This document shows positions 8,920-18,159 of a stretch of 64,000 nt of DNA, piece after piece. A model generated the notes under the pieces. It ran no database searches. It was not told the origin of the DNA and was given only the letters and a program-made list of their open reading frames with translations. Every line of letters starts with the position of its first letter. Within the stretch, counting starts at the first letter, position 1. The position numbers and the translations under genes were made by a program. Source of the DNA: an uncultured Shimia sp. (lineage in GTDB: Bacteria; Pseudomonadota; Alphaproteobacteria; Rhodobacterales; Rhodobacteraceae); assembly GCA_937897325.1 (NCBI GenBank), contig CALCOY010000035.1, positions 20,347 to 84,346 of the forward strand, written 5' to 3'.

Positions 8920-10419
8920 ATGCAGCGCATGGTGAGGGCATATTCGAGACGCTCATTTATTGGTTTGGCATTGAGCTCGGCGGCTGGGGCAGCCATGGCA
9001 GCGGGTCTGCCCGTTTCCTTGCGTCCAGAACTTCGCCCTACCGATTTCCACAAGCGTGCCGTTGCCGGTGCCGAGGCGCTGATCGCGCGGTCAGGCCTAA
9101 CGGGGAAGGTCTGTTTTGCCGTCGCGGATGTGAAAACCGGGCTGCGCCTAGAAGGTGGTCAGGCGCACCAAGGTATGCCGCCTGCAAGTGTCACGAAGGC
9201 GATTACAGCGCTTTATGCGCTGGACGCATTGGGCGCCGAGCATCGCTTTGAAACGACGCTGGTTGCGACGGGGCCCGTCGAGAACGGCGTTTTGGAAGGC
9301 GATCTGATCCTGGCGGGCGGGGGTGATCCCACGCTTGACACGGACGGGCTGGCGGAAATGGCCCAGCAGATGAAGGCGGCTGGTATCCTGGAGGTGCGCG
9401 GCGCCTTCAAGGTCGCGGACGGGCCGGCGCCCAATTTGCCGACGATCGATCCAGATCAACCGGATCACGTAGGCTACAGCCCGGCTGTGGCCGGGATCGC
9501 GCTGAACTTCAACCGGGTGCATTTTGGCTGGGCGCGGAGCGGGCAAAGCTACGATGTGGCGATGGATGCGCGGTCCAGCCGGTATCAGCCGCGCGTGGCC
9601 ATGGCGACGATGCGGGTCGAGGACCGGAGCCTGCCTGTCTACACCTATGCGGATCGCGATGGGCGTGACGAATGGAGCGTGGCGCGGCGTGCCCTGGGCA
9701 AAGGTGGGGCGCGTTGGCTGCCCGTTCGCAAACCTGGCCTTTACGCCGGCGATGTTTTCCGCACGCTCGCCCGCTCAAACGGCATTGTGCTATCGGCGCC
9801 CGAACTGATCCGAACCGCGACGGACGGCGACGTGATCGTGCGATATCAAAGTGACGATCTGCTCAGTATCCTCCGCGGAATGCTGAAGTATTCGACGAAC
9901 ATCACGGCCGAAATGGTAGGGCTTGCGGCAAGTTACACGCGTGCCAAGGGCGTCACTTCTCTGGCTGGATCGGCGGCTCTGATGAATGAATGGGCCCGGC
10001 GCGAATTGGCCACAGACAAGATGCGCTTGGTCGATCATTCGGGCCTTGGATCGGGCAGCCGGATGACAGCGGATGCGATGGTGACAGCCTTGGTCAAGGT
10101 GCACAGGACAGGCGTTCTGCAACCGATCTTGAAGCCGGTGCGGATGCGTGATGCCAAGGGACGCCCCCAAGCGGATCATCCGATCAAGGTTCTGGCCAAG
10201 ACTGGAACGCTGAATTTCGTGTCCGGACTGGCCGGATATCTGACGGCGGAGGACGGGACCGAGATGGCATTTGCCATCTTCGCGGCGGATCAGGATATCC
10301 GCGCTGGCATAACCCGTGCCAACCGCGACCGCCCCGAAGGAGCACGTACCTGGAACCGCCGCGCCAAGACATTGCAGCAGAAACTGATAGAACGCTGGGG
10401 CACGCTGTACGGAACATGA
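8920..10419 (+). CDS. dacB: D-alanyl-D-alanine carboxypeptidase, PBP4 family
   Basis: A peptidase S13 enzyme of 499 residues that trims or cleaves D-Ala peptide bonds in periplasmic peptidoglycan. The three active-site motifs are present: SVTK with S90 as nucleophile, STN at 325-327 and KTG at 427-429. The N-terminus contains YSRRSFIGLAL followed by a small-residue hydrophobic run ending AMAAG, which reads as a twin-arginine signal rather than a plain Sec signal; this is unusual for the family. GAGGTTAG lies before the ATG at 8920; a second ATG nine bases on would keep the whole signal. Confidence 0.93.
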   Translation: MQRMVRAYSRRSFIGLALSSAAGAAMAAGLPVSLRPELRPTDFHKRAVAGAEALIARSGLTGKVCFAVADVKTGLRLEGGQAHQGMPPASVTKAITALYALDALGAEHRFETTLVATGPVENGVLEGDLILAGGGDPTLDTDGLAEMAQQMKAAGILEVRGAFKVADGPAPNLPTIDPDQPDHVGYSPAVAGIALNFNRVHFGWARSGQSYDVAMDARSSRYQPRVAMATMRVEDRSLPVYTYADRDGRDEWSVARRALGKGGARWLPVRKPGLYAGDVFRTLARSNGIVLSAPELIRTATDGDVIVRYQSDDLLSILRGMLKYSTNITAEMVGLAASYTRAKGVTSLAGSAALMNEWARRELATDKMRLVDHSGLGSGSRMTADAMVTALVKVHRTGVLQPILKPVRMRDAKGRPQADHPIKVLAKTGTLNFVSGLAGYLTAEDGTEMAFAIFAADQDIRAGITRANRDRPEGARTWNRRAKTLQQKLIERWGTLYGT

Positions 10420-10490
10420 AGCGCGCTTGGCTTTGGCGGGCCGCCTTGAGTGATCATGTCGACCCGCCGGGTTTTCAAGGTGTCGGTGGA

Positions 10491-10790
10491 TCAGATCTGA
10501 ACTTTGCCGCAGACAAAGTCGTGTTCCATGGGGCTTGCCAACAACGCGTTGCGCTTTTCATGCATTTGTTTGTGGACCTCGGTGCCTTCGATGGCGACCC
10601 AATCATCGCGGTTCTCCCAAACCGTCACATGCATGAAAGTGCCTTCGGTCTTTTCATCCTCAATGACGTTGGAATGGGTAAGGCCTTTTTGATTTGCAGA
10701 CGCCTCGTATGTCTTCATGATTTCGATGAAAGTGTCACGATTTTCGGGTTGGACAACGAATTTTCCGATATGCATGAATGTCTCGGACAT
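10491..10790 (-). CDS. Antibiotic biosynthesis monooxygenase-like protein
   Basis: A 99-residue ferredoxin-like alpha-beta barrel protein of the ABM family (relatives include YgiN quinol monooxygenase and haem-degrading proteins). MHIGKFVVQPENRDTFIEIM is the typical first strand and helix, and TFMHVTVWENRDDWVAIEGT the later strands. The function of small stand-alone ABM proteins is not predictable. The start at 10790 is preferred over a longer frame because AAAGGGAAAA precedes it and homologous proteins begin at this point. It converges on dacB. Confidence 0.78.
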   Translation of the reverse strand: MSETFMHIGKFVVQPENRDTFIEIMKTYEASANQKGLTHSNVIEDEKTEGTFMHVTVWENRDDWVAIEGTEVHKQMHEKRNALLASPMEHDFVCGKVQI

Positions 10791-11162
10791 GGTTTTCCCT
10801 TTCTCTGGGTCCTTTGTGTGGGCCATTTTTCTGGCAATCTGCTGCATGGGCGCCGGGTTGTGCGGGTGCCTTAATCGGCCCCTTTCAGCAGACACGCGAA
10901 TGGATTTGCCGACCCTGACATTGTCGCTGGGTGTCGACATTTTTCTTGCGCTCAGGACATTGCCCGACCGCCTTTATCAATGGATCATTGAACCCCGCCG
11001 GATCCATTCGGACGTCACTTTCAAGCCGGTTCGTGGCCTGTTGAGCGGCTCGCGCTCGCAGGTCAGGCCGACCATGATCACCCGATCCCGATATAGGCGT
11101 GCTCGGATGATTTCCAATACGGATGAGGCACAGTTTAATGCGTCAGAGGACGGCGTTTGGAA
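10791..11162. other. Intergenic stretch with no supported gene
   Basis: This 372-base gap separates two minus-strand genes. A plus-strand frame stays open here from inside the ABM gene to 11166, and an ATG at 10901 could open an 88-codon reading (MDLPTLTLSLGVDIFLAL...), but it lacks a clear ribosome site and runs into the TerB-like gene on the other strand. I see no RNA gene or strong hairpin. Confidence 0.4.
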
Positions 11163-11588
11163 CTAGATCCGCAGATGGCGTGCACGGGCGCCGCGCTCGA
11201 TAGCGGCAGCGTGGAGGCGGTCGATATTGAGCTCGTACCGCATTTCTTCAAGAAGGCGGAGTTCGGATTCTTCCAGCGTGCCATCGGCTGCGGCCACATC
11301 GCAGGCAAGGGCGTAGGCCGTTTCAGACAGACGGTCGGGCAGGGCTTCGCGGACAAGACCAAAGAGCGCATCGAGCCCGTCCTCTTGTTCGAAAAGGTCG
11401 AAGACGGTTTGCGAGATCGTGGTTAGGCGGTCGACATCGTAGCCCGCGAAAACAGGCAGGTTGTTGACAGCAGAGTTGATTTTGACCAGCTCGGCGGTGC
11501 GGATGTTTTCGTCGGATGCGGACACGGCTATCATCACGGCCACAAGCGCGTCCTGCGCTGTCATTGCGGGAGAGGTGTCTTCGGCCAT
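11163..11588 (-). CDS. TerB-like helical protein
   Basis: A 141-residue all-helical protein. VAVMIAVSASDENIRTAEL and CDVAAADGTLEESELRLLEEM are the two acidic repeats that characterise the TerB (tellurite-resistance/metal-binding) fold. Stand-alone TerB-like proteins are widespread without ter genes, and none are present here, so a tellurite role is not supported. It is divergent from lysK; the roughly 120 bases between them should hold both promoters. Confidence 0.75.
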   Translation of the reverse strand: MAEDTSPAMTAQDALVAVMIAVSASDENIRTAELVKINSAVNNLPVFAGYDVDRLTTISQTVFDLFEQEDGLDALFGLVREALPDRLSETAYALACDVAAADGTLEESELRLLEEMRYELNIDRLHAAAIERGARARHLRI

Positions 11589-11706
11589 GTTGCTGTCCTT
11601 CGTTGCGTTGGCTGTCCGCTAATTATTGACCCGGGCAGGCTTGGACAATAGTTAGCCGCTGGATTGCGCGCATAGGGCGCGCTTTCATCAGACAGGACCG
11701 AATTTC

Positions 11707-13287
11707 ATGGGCGATATGCGCGACGCGGCGATGACAAGCAAGGCTTGGCCTTTCCAAGAGGCGCGCCGCCTGCTCAAACGTTATGAAAAGGCGCCGCCCG
11801 AGAAGGGATATGTGCTGTTCCAGACGGGCTATGGTCCAAGTGGTTTGCCGCATATCGGCACGTTTGGAGAGGTGGCACGCACGACGATGGTGCGCCGGGC
11901 GTTCGAGGTGCTGTCGGATATCCCGACAAAGCTGGTCTGTTTTTCCGACGATTTGGATGGGATGCGCAAAGTGCCGGGTAACGTTCCGAACCCGGAGGCT
12001 TTGGAAGAGCATCTGCAAAAGCCGTTGACGAGCGTGCCCGATCCGTTTGGGACGCATGAAAGCTTTGGGGATCACAACAACGCGATGTTGAGGCGTTTTC
12101 TGGACACGTTCGGATTTGACTACGAGTTTATCTCGGCACGCGATTTCTATCGATCGGGACGGTTCGACGAGATCCTGCTGCGCTGTGCGGCGAGATACGA
12201 TGATTTGATGAAGATCATGCTGAGATCCTTGCGAGAAGAGCGGCAACAGACCTACTCGATTTTTCTGCCGATCCACCCTGAGACAGGGCGGGTGATGTAT
12301 GTGCCGATGAAGCATGTGGATGCCAAAGAGGGTACGGTCACGTTTGACGACCCAGATGGCGGTGAGATGACGATGCCGGTGACAGGCGGGCACGTGAAGC
12401 TGCAATGGAAGCCGGATTTCGGGGCACGGTGGGCGGCGCTTGGCTGCGATTTCGAGATGTATGGCAAAGAGCACGCGACCAACGAGAAGATCTATGACGC
12501 GATCTGCCGGACATTGGGTGGGCGTCCGCCCGAGCATTTCAGCTTTGAGCTGTTTCTGGACGATCAAGGGCAGAAGATCTCAAAATCATCTGGCAACGGA
12601 GTGAGCATTGACGAATGGCTGACCTATGCCTCGACCGAGAGCCTATCTTACTTCATGTATCAGAAGCCGAAGACGGCCAAGCGGTTGTTCTTCGACGTGA
12701 TCCCGAAGGCGGTGGATGAGTATCATCAGCAGTTGCGGGCGTATCATGCGGCCAATGATCCGGCCAAGCGGTTGAACAATCCTGTCTGGCATATTCATGG
12801 TGGCGACGTTCCCCAAAGCACGATGATCGTATCTTTCGCGATGATGCTGAACCTGGCAAGCGTGTCGGGTGCCGAGGACAAGGACACGCTTTGGGGCTTC
12901 ATGCAACGTTACGCGCCGGAGGCTTCGTCAGGGAGCCATCCAGATTTGGATGCTGCGGCGGGTTTTGCAGTGCGCTATTACAATGACTTTGTGAAACCGA
13001 CGAAGGTGTATCGGGTGCCGACCCCTGTGGAACGGGAAGCCCTGGAGGCGCTGCGAGCAGAGCTTGTGGTCTATAACGGACCTATGGATGACGAGGCGCT
13101 GCAATCGGTCGTCTATGCCGTCGGACGGGATCGGTTTGACCCGCTGCGCGGCTGGTTCACGGCGCTTTATGAAGTGTTGCTGGGGGCATCGCAGGGTCCG
13201 CGCTTTGGTGGTTTCATCGCACTTTACGGCGCTGATGAAACGGTAGCGTTGATAGACGCGGCCCTTGCCGGCCAACTGGCAGCCTGA
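11707..13287 (+). CDS. lysK: Class I lysyl-tRNA synthetase
   Basis: Charges tRNA-Lys with lysine in the cytosol using the class I Rossmann fold, unlike the usual bacterial class II LysS. Length is 526 residues. The HIGH-equivalent is HIGT at 49-52 within [14 protein letters not shown] and the KMSKS-equivalent is KISKS at 290-294 followed by [23 protein letters not shown] is a class I LysRS signature. This archaeal-type enzyme replaces LysS in many alphaproteobacteria, so its presence supports the taxonomic placement. An ATG at 11731 is a possible alternative start. Confidence 0.96.
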   Translation: MGDMRDAAMTSKAWPFQEARRLLKRYEKAPPEKGYVLFQTGYGPSGLPHIGTFGEVARTTMVRRAFEVLSDIPTKLVCFSDDLDGMRKVPGNVPNPEALEEHLQKPLTSVPDPFGTHESFGDHNNAMLRRFLDTFGFDYEFISARDFYRSGRFDEILLRCAARYDDLMKIMLRSLREERQQTYSIFLPIHPETGRVMYVPMKHVDAKEGTVTFDDPDGGEMTMPVTGGHVKLQWKPDFGARWAALGCDFEMYGKEHATNEKIYDAICRTLGGRPPEHFSFELFLDDQGQKISKSSGNGVSIDEWLTYASTESLSYFMYQKPKTAKRLFFDVIPKAVDEYHQQLRAYHAANDPAKRLNNPVWHIHGGDVPQSTMIVSFAMMLNLASVSGAEDKDTLWGFMQRYAPEASSGSHPDLDAAAGFAVRYYNDFVKPTKVYRVPTPVEREALEALRAELVVYNGPMDDEALQSVVYAVGRDRFDPLRGWFTALYEVLLGASQGPRFGGFIALYGADETVALIDAALAGQLAA

Positions 13288-13303
13288 CACGGCTTGCGGA
13301 CGC

Positions 13304-13324
13304 TCTTTGCACTTTGTGCAAAGA
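13304..13324 (+). terminator. Perfect 9-bp hairpin after lysK
   Basis: TCTTTGCAC, a three-base TTT loop, and GTGCAAAGA form a perfect stem 16 bases after the lysK stop. There is no T-tract behind it, so it could be a weak terminator, an mRNA 3' stabiliser or a protein-binding palindrome. Confidence 0.4.
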
Positions 13325-13397
13325 CACCCCGCCCACCGTCCCGTTTGCCCCGCCCCGCCTTTGATCTATCTCTTTCTGATAAGCGGGGAGATTTGAC

Positions 13398-13799
13398 ATG
13401 CGAAAATGGGTGATCGGCATGATTCTGGCGCTCAGTATGGTCGGCGGTGCTTCTGCGCAAGGCGCGGATATAGAGGATGTAATCAACCGTCAAATGGATG
13501 CCTTCAAAGCGGATGATTTCTCCACCGCTTTCACGTTTGCCAGCCCCAATATCCGCAACATGTTCCGCACACCTGAAAACTTTGGACGCATGGTTGCCCA
13601 AGGTTATCCCATGGTCTGGCGGCCTGCTGAAATCGAATATCTGGATCTGCGCGAAGAAGGCGGTTCGCTGAAGCAGACGATCCGGATTGTCGACCAGAAG
13701 GGCGGCGTGCATCTGCTGGATTACAGCATGATCGAAACGCCTGATGGTTGGAAGATCAACGGTGTTCAGATCCTGCAGGCGCCCGACGTTTCGACCTGA
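13398..13799 (+). CDS. Exported DUF4864 protein
   Basis: A 133-residue protein with a Sec signal ending GGASAQG and a small mature alpha+beta domain. DVINRQMDAFKADDFSTAFTFASP is the usual N-terminal part of DUF4864, an NTF2/SnoaL-like periplasmic family of unknown role. GGGGAG precedes the ATG. It stands alone between lysK and the beta-helix gene. Confidence 0.8.
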   Translation: MRKWVIGMILALSMVGGASAQGADIEDVINRQMDAFKADDFSTAFTFASPNIRNMFRTPENFGRMVAQGYPMVWRPAEIEYLDLREEGGSLKQTIRIVDQKGGVHLLDYSMIETPDGWKINGVQILQAPDVST

Positions 13800-13933
13800 T
13801 TGGTGGCAATTGCACCGTACGGTGGTCTCAGCCACAGTTAAGGCTTTATTGATACTTCCCCCTCCGCACCGGTCGAAGCCGGGATCACATCTGTTGAGGC
13901 GGGCCGCTATGGCCCTGCGGGAAAGGGAATTTC

Positions 13934-16219
13934 ATGAACAAGGCAGTCACCGACGGCGTTCTTTTGATGCCGCCACCCTTTGCGAATGGGCTGGATGTCT
14001 GGTCAAGGGGGGACGGCACCCCAGGATCGGACACCTATGCGACGGCATCCAACGCGGCTTTCGTACCGGCCGATCAGGATTTTGGCGGGTGTCTGGAGAT
14101 CCAGAAAGGGGCGAGCACGACGCGCGTGCGATACATGGGGGAAACGCCCCTTTTGCCGGGCTGCTATCTTCGTGTCACTGCCCGGCTGAAGGTGCTTTCG
14201 GGGGCATTGCCGTCCGTACGGATCGCGGCCTGGCCTGGTGGCGCGGGCGGTGTCAATGTGAGTGGTGTGCGGACCACCGGGCCGAGCGTGACGCTGACGA
14301 ACTATGGCGAGGTTGTCGAGGTGTCCGCCATTGTCGGCGCGGGCGAGCGAAATGGCGTCGACATGGTGTGGGGCGGGTCAGCAATTTACGGACACTTCGG
14401 CCTTGATCTAACCGGACCCAATGGTGGGGTCGTCCGGATCGATGATATCGTGATCGAGGATGTCACTTCGGTCTTTCTGAGGGATATGCTTGCGCTGGTT
14501 GATGTACGTGACTTTGGTGCGGTGGGCGATGGATCGACCGATGACAGTGCTGCTTTTGATGCGGCTGCTGTTGCGGCAAATGGCCGGACGGTGCTGGTAC
14601 CGAATGGTGTCTTCCGGCTTGACAGCGACGTGACATTTGACACGCCAGTGAAATTCGAGGGCCGCGTCACGATGCCTGCTACGGCGGTTCTACAATTGCG
14701 GCGCAACTTCGATCTGCCGACATACATCGAGGCATTCGAGGACGAGACGGAGGCTTTCAAAAAGGCATTTCAGGCGCTGTTGAATAACTCTGATCACGAG
14801 TCGCTCGATATGGGGGGTCGGAAAGTTACCGTAACCGAGCAGATTGACATGCAGGCGGCGACGCCCGAGCGGACAAGCTATGCCACGCGGCGCGTCATTC
14901 GTAATGGTCAATTCGAGGCGTCGGGCAACAATTGGGACACTGATGTGGTCACATCGCAGGCGACCTACGATCCCTCCAACGCGACCCGCTTGACTGGTGT
15001 TGTAAACGTGGCGAACGTGCCTGTTGGCGCGCTGGTCGGGGGTGTTGGCGTCGGGCGCGAGGTATATGTGCGGTCCAAGAACGTGGCACAGCAGGAGGTC
15101 ACGCTGAACGTTCCGCTGCATGACGCGGCGGGAACGCAGAACTTCACATTCCAACGTTTCAAGTATCTGCTGGATTTCAGCGGTTACAGCAATCTCGACA
15201 AATTCGCCCTCGATGGGATCGAATTCCAGTGCAACAACCGATGCTCGGCCATCATGCTTGCCGACAGCGGCAAGACCTTTACGCTGGAGGATTGTTACAT
15301 CACGCGGCCGAAGGATCGGGGCATTACGTCCAAGGGCACAGGCTGTCAGGGGATGTTGATCGACCGGTCGCAATTCTTGTCAAGCGAGGATGCGCTTGAG
15401 GCACAGGACCGGGTTTCGATCGCGTTGAACGCCAACTCAAACGACGTGAAGTTGCGCAACAATCGGTCGACGCGGTTTCGTCATTTCGCGCTTTTGGGTG
15501 GCTCCAACAACCTCGTCATCGGCAATCACTTCTTCCAGGGCGATACGGTTGCGGATGGTCTGCGGACGGCAGGTATCATCATTGCCAAGACACATACAAG
15601 TTCGGTTATCTCGGGCAACTACGTTGACAATTGTTTTCTGGAATGGACGAACGAGCATGATCCGGCGCCCGAATTCAATACTGAGTTCAGCTTCAGTGCC
15701 TTTTCGATCACGGACAACGTCTTCCTGTCAGGTGACGTGGCGCCCTGGTTCAGCTACATCGTGATCAAACCGCACGGCGTCGGTCATTTCGTGAGCGGCC
15801 TGACAGTAACGGGGAACAAGTTCCGCAGCATCAACGGGAAAATCGATCGGGTTGAGCGGATCGATACCAGCTTTGCCGATCTGGATCCGACTCGTCACAA
15901 GGCAATCCTGTTCGATGGGAATTCATTCCACAACGTCTCGGAGCCCGTTTCGAACCCGCTGCGGCTGGACTATACTCAAACAACGGCTTCGAGCGTCTGG
16001 ACCATCGACACCGGGCGACAACTGCCATTTCTTGGCCGTGTCGCCAGCGTTGAGAGCGCAATCATCATCGACCGGTTGCGCAATGAGGCCGATGTTGAGG
16101 TCTACCCGGCACCCGGTGCGGAAAGCGGCGTTGGTTCGAACGGTGATCAGTTCCGACTGCGATGGGCCGCTCCGGTGCGCGGATCGGTGCGCGCAACTGT
16201 CCGCATGGATGACCTTTGA
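13934..16219 (+). CDS. Right-handed beta-helix, pectate-lyase-like spike protein
   Basis: A 761-residue protein in two parts. Residues 1-190 are a beta-rich module (FANGLDVWSRGDGTPGSDTY ... VRIDDIVIEDV) resembling carbohydrate-binding domains. From about residue 193, DVRDFGAVGDGSTDDSAAFD begins a pectate-lyase superfamily beta-helix of the kind in phage tailspikes and GH28-related proteins, with repeated helix rungs (SVISGNYVDN, LTVTGNKFRSI). There is no signal peptide. Rhodobacterales encode similar unlinked proteins as head spikes of their gene transfer agent that bind surface polysaccharide; assigning that role here is inference, since no GTA structural gene is in the window. A polysaccharide lyase or an orphan tailspike are alternatives. 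AAAGGGAA precedes the ATG. Confidence 0.72.
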   Translation: MNKAVTDGVLLMPPPFANGLDVWSRGDGTPGSDTYATASNAAFVPADQDFGGCLEIQKGASTTRVRYMGETPLLPGCYLRVTARLKVLSGALPSVRIAAWPGGAGGVNVSGVRTTGPSVTLTNYGEVVEVSAIVGAGERNGVDMVWGGSAIYGHFGLDLTGPNGGVVRIDDIVIEDVTSVFLRDMLALVDVRDFGAVGDGSTDDSAAFDAAAVAANGRTVLVPNGVFRLDSDVTFDTPVKFEGRVTMPATAVLQLRRNFDLPTYIEAFEDETEAFKKAFQALLNNSDHESLDMGGRKVTVTEQIDMQAATPERTSYATRRVIRNGQFEASGNNWDTDVVTSQATYDPSNATRLTGVVNVANVPVGALVGGVGVGREVYVRSKNVAQQEVTLNVPLHDAAGTQNFTFQRFKYLLDFSGYSNLDKFALDGIEFQCNNRCSAIMLADSGKTFTLEDCYITRPKDRGITSKGTGCQGMLIDRSQFLSSEDALEAQDRVSIALNANSNDVKLRNNRSTRFRHFALLGGSNNLVIGNHFFQGDTVADGLRTAGIIIAKTHTSSVISGNYVDNCFLEWTNEHDPAPEFNTEFSFSAFSITDNVFLSGDVAPWFSYIVIKPHGVGHFVSGLTVTGNKFRSINGKIDRVERIDTSFADLDPTRHKAILFDGNSFHNVSEPVSNPLRLDYTQTTASSVWTIDTGRQLPFLGRVASVESAIIIDRLRNEADVEVYPAPGAESGVGSNGDQFRLRWAAPVRGSVRATVRMDDL

Positions 16220-16225
16220 TGTTTT

Positions 16226-16254
16226 GGGGCAGCGCACATTTCGGGGTGCTGTCC
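16226..16254. terminator. Imperfect hairpin between convergent genes
   Basis: GGGGCAGCGCAC and GTGCTGTCCC can pair with one bulge and one G-U around a short loop. It lies in the 51-base gap between two converging genes and could end both transcripts. No T-run is present. Confidence 0.3.
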
Positions 16255-16270
16255 CAATCACATTGCAGTC

Positions 16271-16930
16271 TCAGAATTTAAGCCAGATGCCGATCTTGAG
16301 CCGGGTGTCGTCTTCCTCTTGCTCGACGCCGATCTGGTAGCTTTGTCGACTTTCGCGCGGCGTCCAGACGATTGATGGGGCGATGATGGCCGCTTCTTCT
16401 TCTCCATCGTGGCTAAGATAAGCCTGCATCATCAGTTTCAGACGATCTGACCAGGTCATTCCCAATGTTGCATCCACCTTGGTGGTGTTTCGGTCGCGAT
16501 TGGGTTCGGACACCAAGACGGTGTCGATGTTGATCCAGCCGCTTCTTTCCCCGAGTGTAAGCCCGCGCCCAACGCTGAATTCGGCCCGGAAAAGAGGTGT
16601 TGTGCCGTTGGCATCCATCGAGGCGCCAAGTCCAAGCGCGTAGGACAGCCGCCAATTGCTGTCCTCATTTCCCACGGGTCGGCGCAGGAAAAGATAGCCT
16701 GAGCCGCTCTGTGGTGTTGTGCCATACATGCGTGTATCGATCTTTGCGCCGATGGTGGTACGCGCGCGAAATCCGTACTCTAGAAAGACCGCCGCATCCG
16801 ATGTGCCATCCCGCGATTGGGTGACGGAAGTGGAAACGAATGCGGCACCTTCGTCGCGCAGCCAGGCGCTGGCCGTCGCGGACTGGCTGAGCAACAGTAT
16901 CATGAAAGCGATTCGAAAAATGCGGCGCAT
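16271..16930 (-). CDS. Exported protein, probable outer-membrane beta-barrel
   Basis: I do not recognise a named family. The 219-residue product has a Sec signal (FMILLLSQSATASA), and the mature part alternates polar and hydrophobic residues in about eight strands (for example WINIDTVLVSEP, LKLMMQAYLSHD) ending in LKIGIWLKF. A terminal aromatic residue after amphipathic strands is the classic signal for outer-membrane barrel assembly. A small porin-like or surface barrel protein is inferred. It ends close to the beta-helix gene in convergent orientation. Confidence 0.6.
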   Translation of the reverse strand: MRRIFRIAFMILLLSQSATASAWLRDEGAAFVSTSVTQSRDGTSDAAVFLEYGFRARTTIGAKIDTRMYGTTPQSGSGYLFLRRPVGNEDSNWRLSYALGLGASMDANGTTPLFRAEFSVGRGLTLGERSGWINIDTVLVSEPNRDRNTTKVDATLGMTWSDRLKLMMQAYLSHDGEEEAAIIAPSIVWTPRESRQSYQIGVEQEEDDTRLKIGIWLKF

Positions 16931-17008
16931 GCGGCCTCCCGCAGGAAAGCCTGCGAGATGGCGGTTAACATGTGTTTACTCTCCCTAGACCTTTGAGCGT
17001 TGCGTCTT

Positions 17009-17491
17009 ATGTCACAGCCTATGCAATTGCCTCTTGAAGATGTTCAGACCTATCCGCGCCCGCCCGCTTTGGAACCTGTGCCGCAGACGCTGCGCGTCAT
17101 TCTGGGCGATCAGGTTGCCGCCGAGACGAAGCGTGCGTTTCGCGTTCTCGAAACCCATCATGCGCCCACATATTACTTCCCACCCGAAGATGTGCTGGCC
17201 GCGATGACTCCCACCGCCGGCGCCTCGTTCTGCGAATGGAAAGGGGCCGCGCAATACTGGGATCTGAAGATGGGTGGCATGACAGCCCGCAAGGCAGCCT
17301 GGAGCTATCCCAAGCCTTCGACCGCATTTGAAGATCTGGCGGGATATCTCGCGATTTACGTGACCAAGGTCGACAGCGCCTGGGTTGGAGATGTGGCTGT
17401 TACGCCGCAACCCGGAGATTTCTATGGCGGTTGGGTCACACCCAATCTGACGGGTATCGTCAAGGGTGGTCCGGGCACGCGACATTGGTAG
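17009..17491 (+). CDS. DUF427 family protein
   Basis: About 160 residues. HAPTYYFPPEDV and the later SFCEWKGAAQYWDL are the diagnostic segments of DUF427, a small beta-barrel family of unknown function common in Proteobacteria and Actinobacteria. A central YPKPSTAFEDLAGYLAIYV follows, as in family members. The ATG at 17009 is preferred to an in-frame TTG nine bases upstream; neither has a strong ribosome site. Confidence 0.8.
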   Translation: MSQPMQLPLEDVQTYPRPPALEPVPQTLRVILGDQVAAETKRAFRVLETHHAPTYYFPPEDVLAAMTPTAGASFCEWKGAAQYWDLKMGGMTARKAAWSYPKPSTAFEDLAGYLAIYVTKVDSAWVGDVAVTPQPGDFYGGWVTPNLTGIVKGGPGTRHW

Positions 17492-17562
17492 AGGATCGCC
17501 ATCTCATTGCGCCAACCGGATCGGGGGGCTAGAGGAGACCCGTTAGACGAAGGATTGCGCCC

Positions 17563-18159
17563 ATGCCCCTTATCCCCTCTATTCCCGAAGACGATCTTGA
17601 TCCCGATCTGAAAGACGAACTTAGCTTTTTTGTCGGCACCCTTGGCGGGATCCCCAATTCGATCCGCACCATGGCACTCCGACCCCAGATCGCGATGGCT
17701 TACACGGCCCTCAACCGGGCGGTGATGGCCGATTACGGTTCCGTCACGCCGGAGTTCAAACGCCTCATTGGATATGTCGCGAGCTTTGCTTCAGGCTGCC
17801 TCTATTGCCAGGCCCATATGATTCTGGCGTCGGAGCGATTTGGCGCTTCTGAAGAGCGGTTGAATGATGTCTATGTATTTGAAGACAGCCCGCACTTTTC
17901 AGATGCAGAGAAAGCGGCCCTGGCCTATGCCCATGCCGGAGCGGCGGTGCCCAACACGGTGACGGACGAGGTCGGAGGCCGCTTGCGGGCGCATTGGTCC
18001 GATGAAGCGGTGGTCGAAGTCACGAGCGTTGTCGCCCTTTTTGGCTATCTCAACCGCTGGAACGATTCCATGGGCACAGCTCTTGAAGAAATGCCGATGG
18101 ACCGAGGCGAAAGACGGCTGGCCAAGACAACAGGCTGGACCGCTGGCAAGCACGGCTAG
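17563..18159 (+). CDS. AhpD/carboxymuconolactone decarboxylase-like protein
   Basis: A 198-residue helical protein with the AhpD-type redox centre CLYCQAH, in which two cysteines in CxxC and a nearby histidine form a proton-relay system. Family members are alkylhydroperoxidase partners or peroxidase-related enzymes; the true reductant and substrate are unknown here. The N-terminal part LGGIPNSIRTMALRP is typical of the peroxidase-related branch of about 190 residues. It converges on, and overlaps by four bases, the small membrane-protein gene. Confidence 0.85.
   Translation: MPLIPSIPEDDLDPDLKDELSFFVGTLGGIPNSIRTMALRPQIAMAYTALNRAVMADYGSVTPEFKRLIGYVASFASGCLYCQAHMILASERFGASEERLNDVYVFEDSPHFSDAEKAALAYAHAGAAVPNTVTDEVGGRLRAHWSDEAVVEVTSVVALFGYLNRWNDSMGTALEEMPMDRGERRLAKTTGWTAGKHG

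Noticed and set aside
10901..11166. 88-codon plus-strand reading in the gap before the TerB-like gene
   Set aside because: No ribosome site, no recognisable motif and overlap with the end of the antisense TerB-like gene.
13813..13824. CACCGTACGGTG palindrome after the DUF4864 gene
   Set aside because: A single 12-base palindrome with no second copy nearby and no regulator next to it; expected by chance at this GC.
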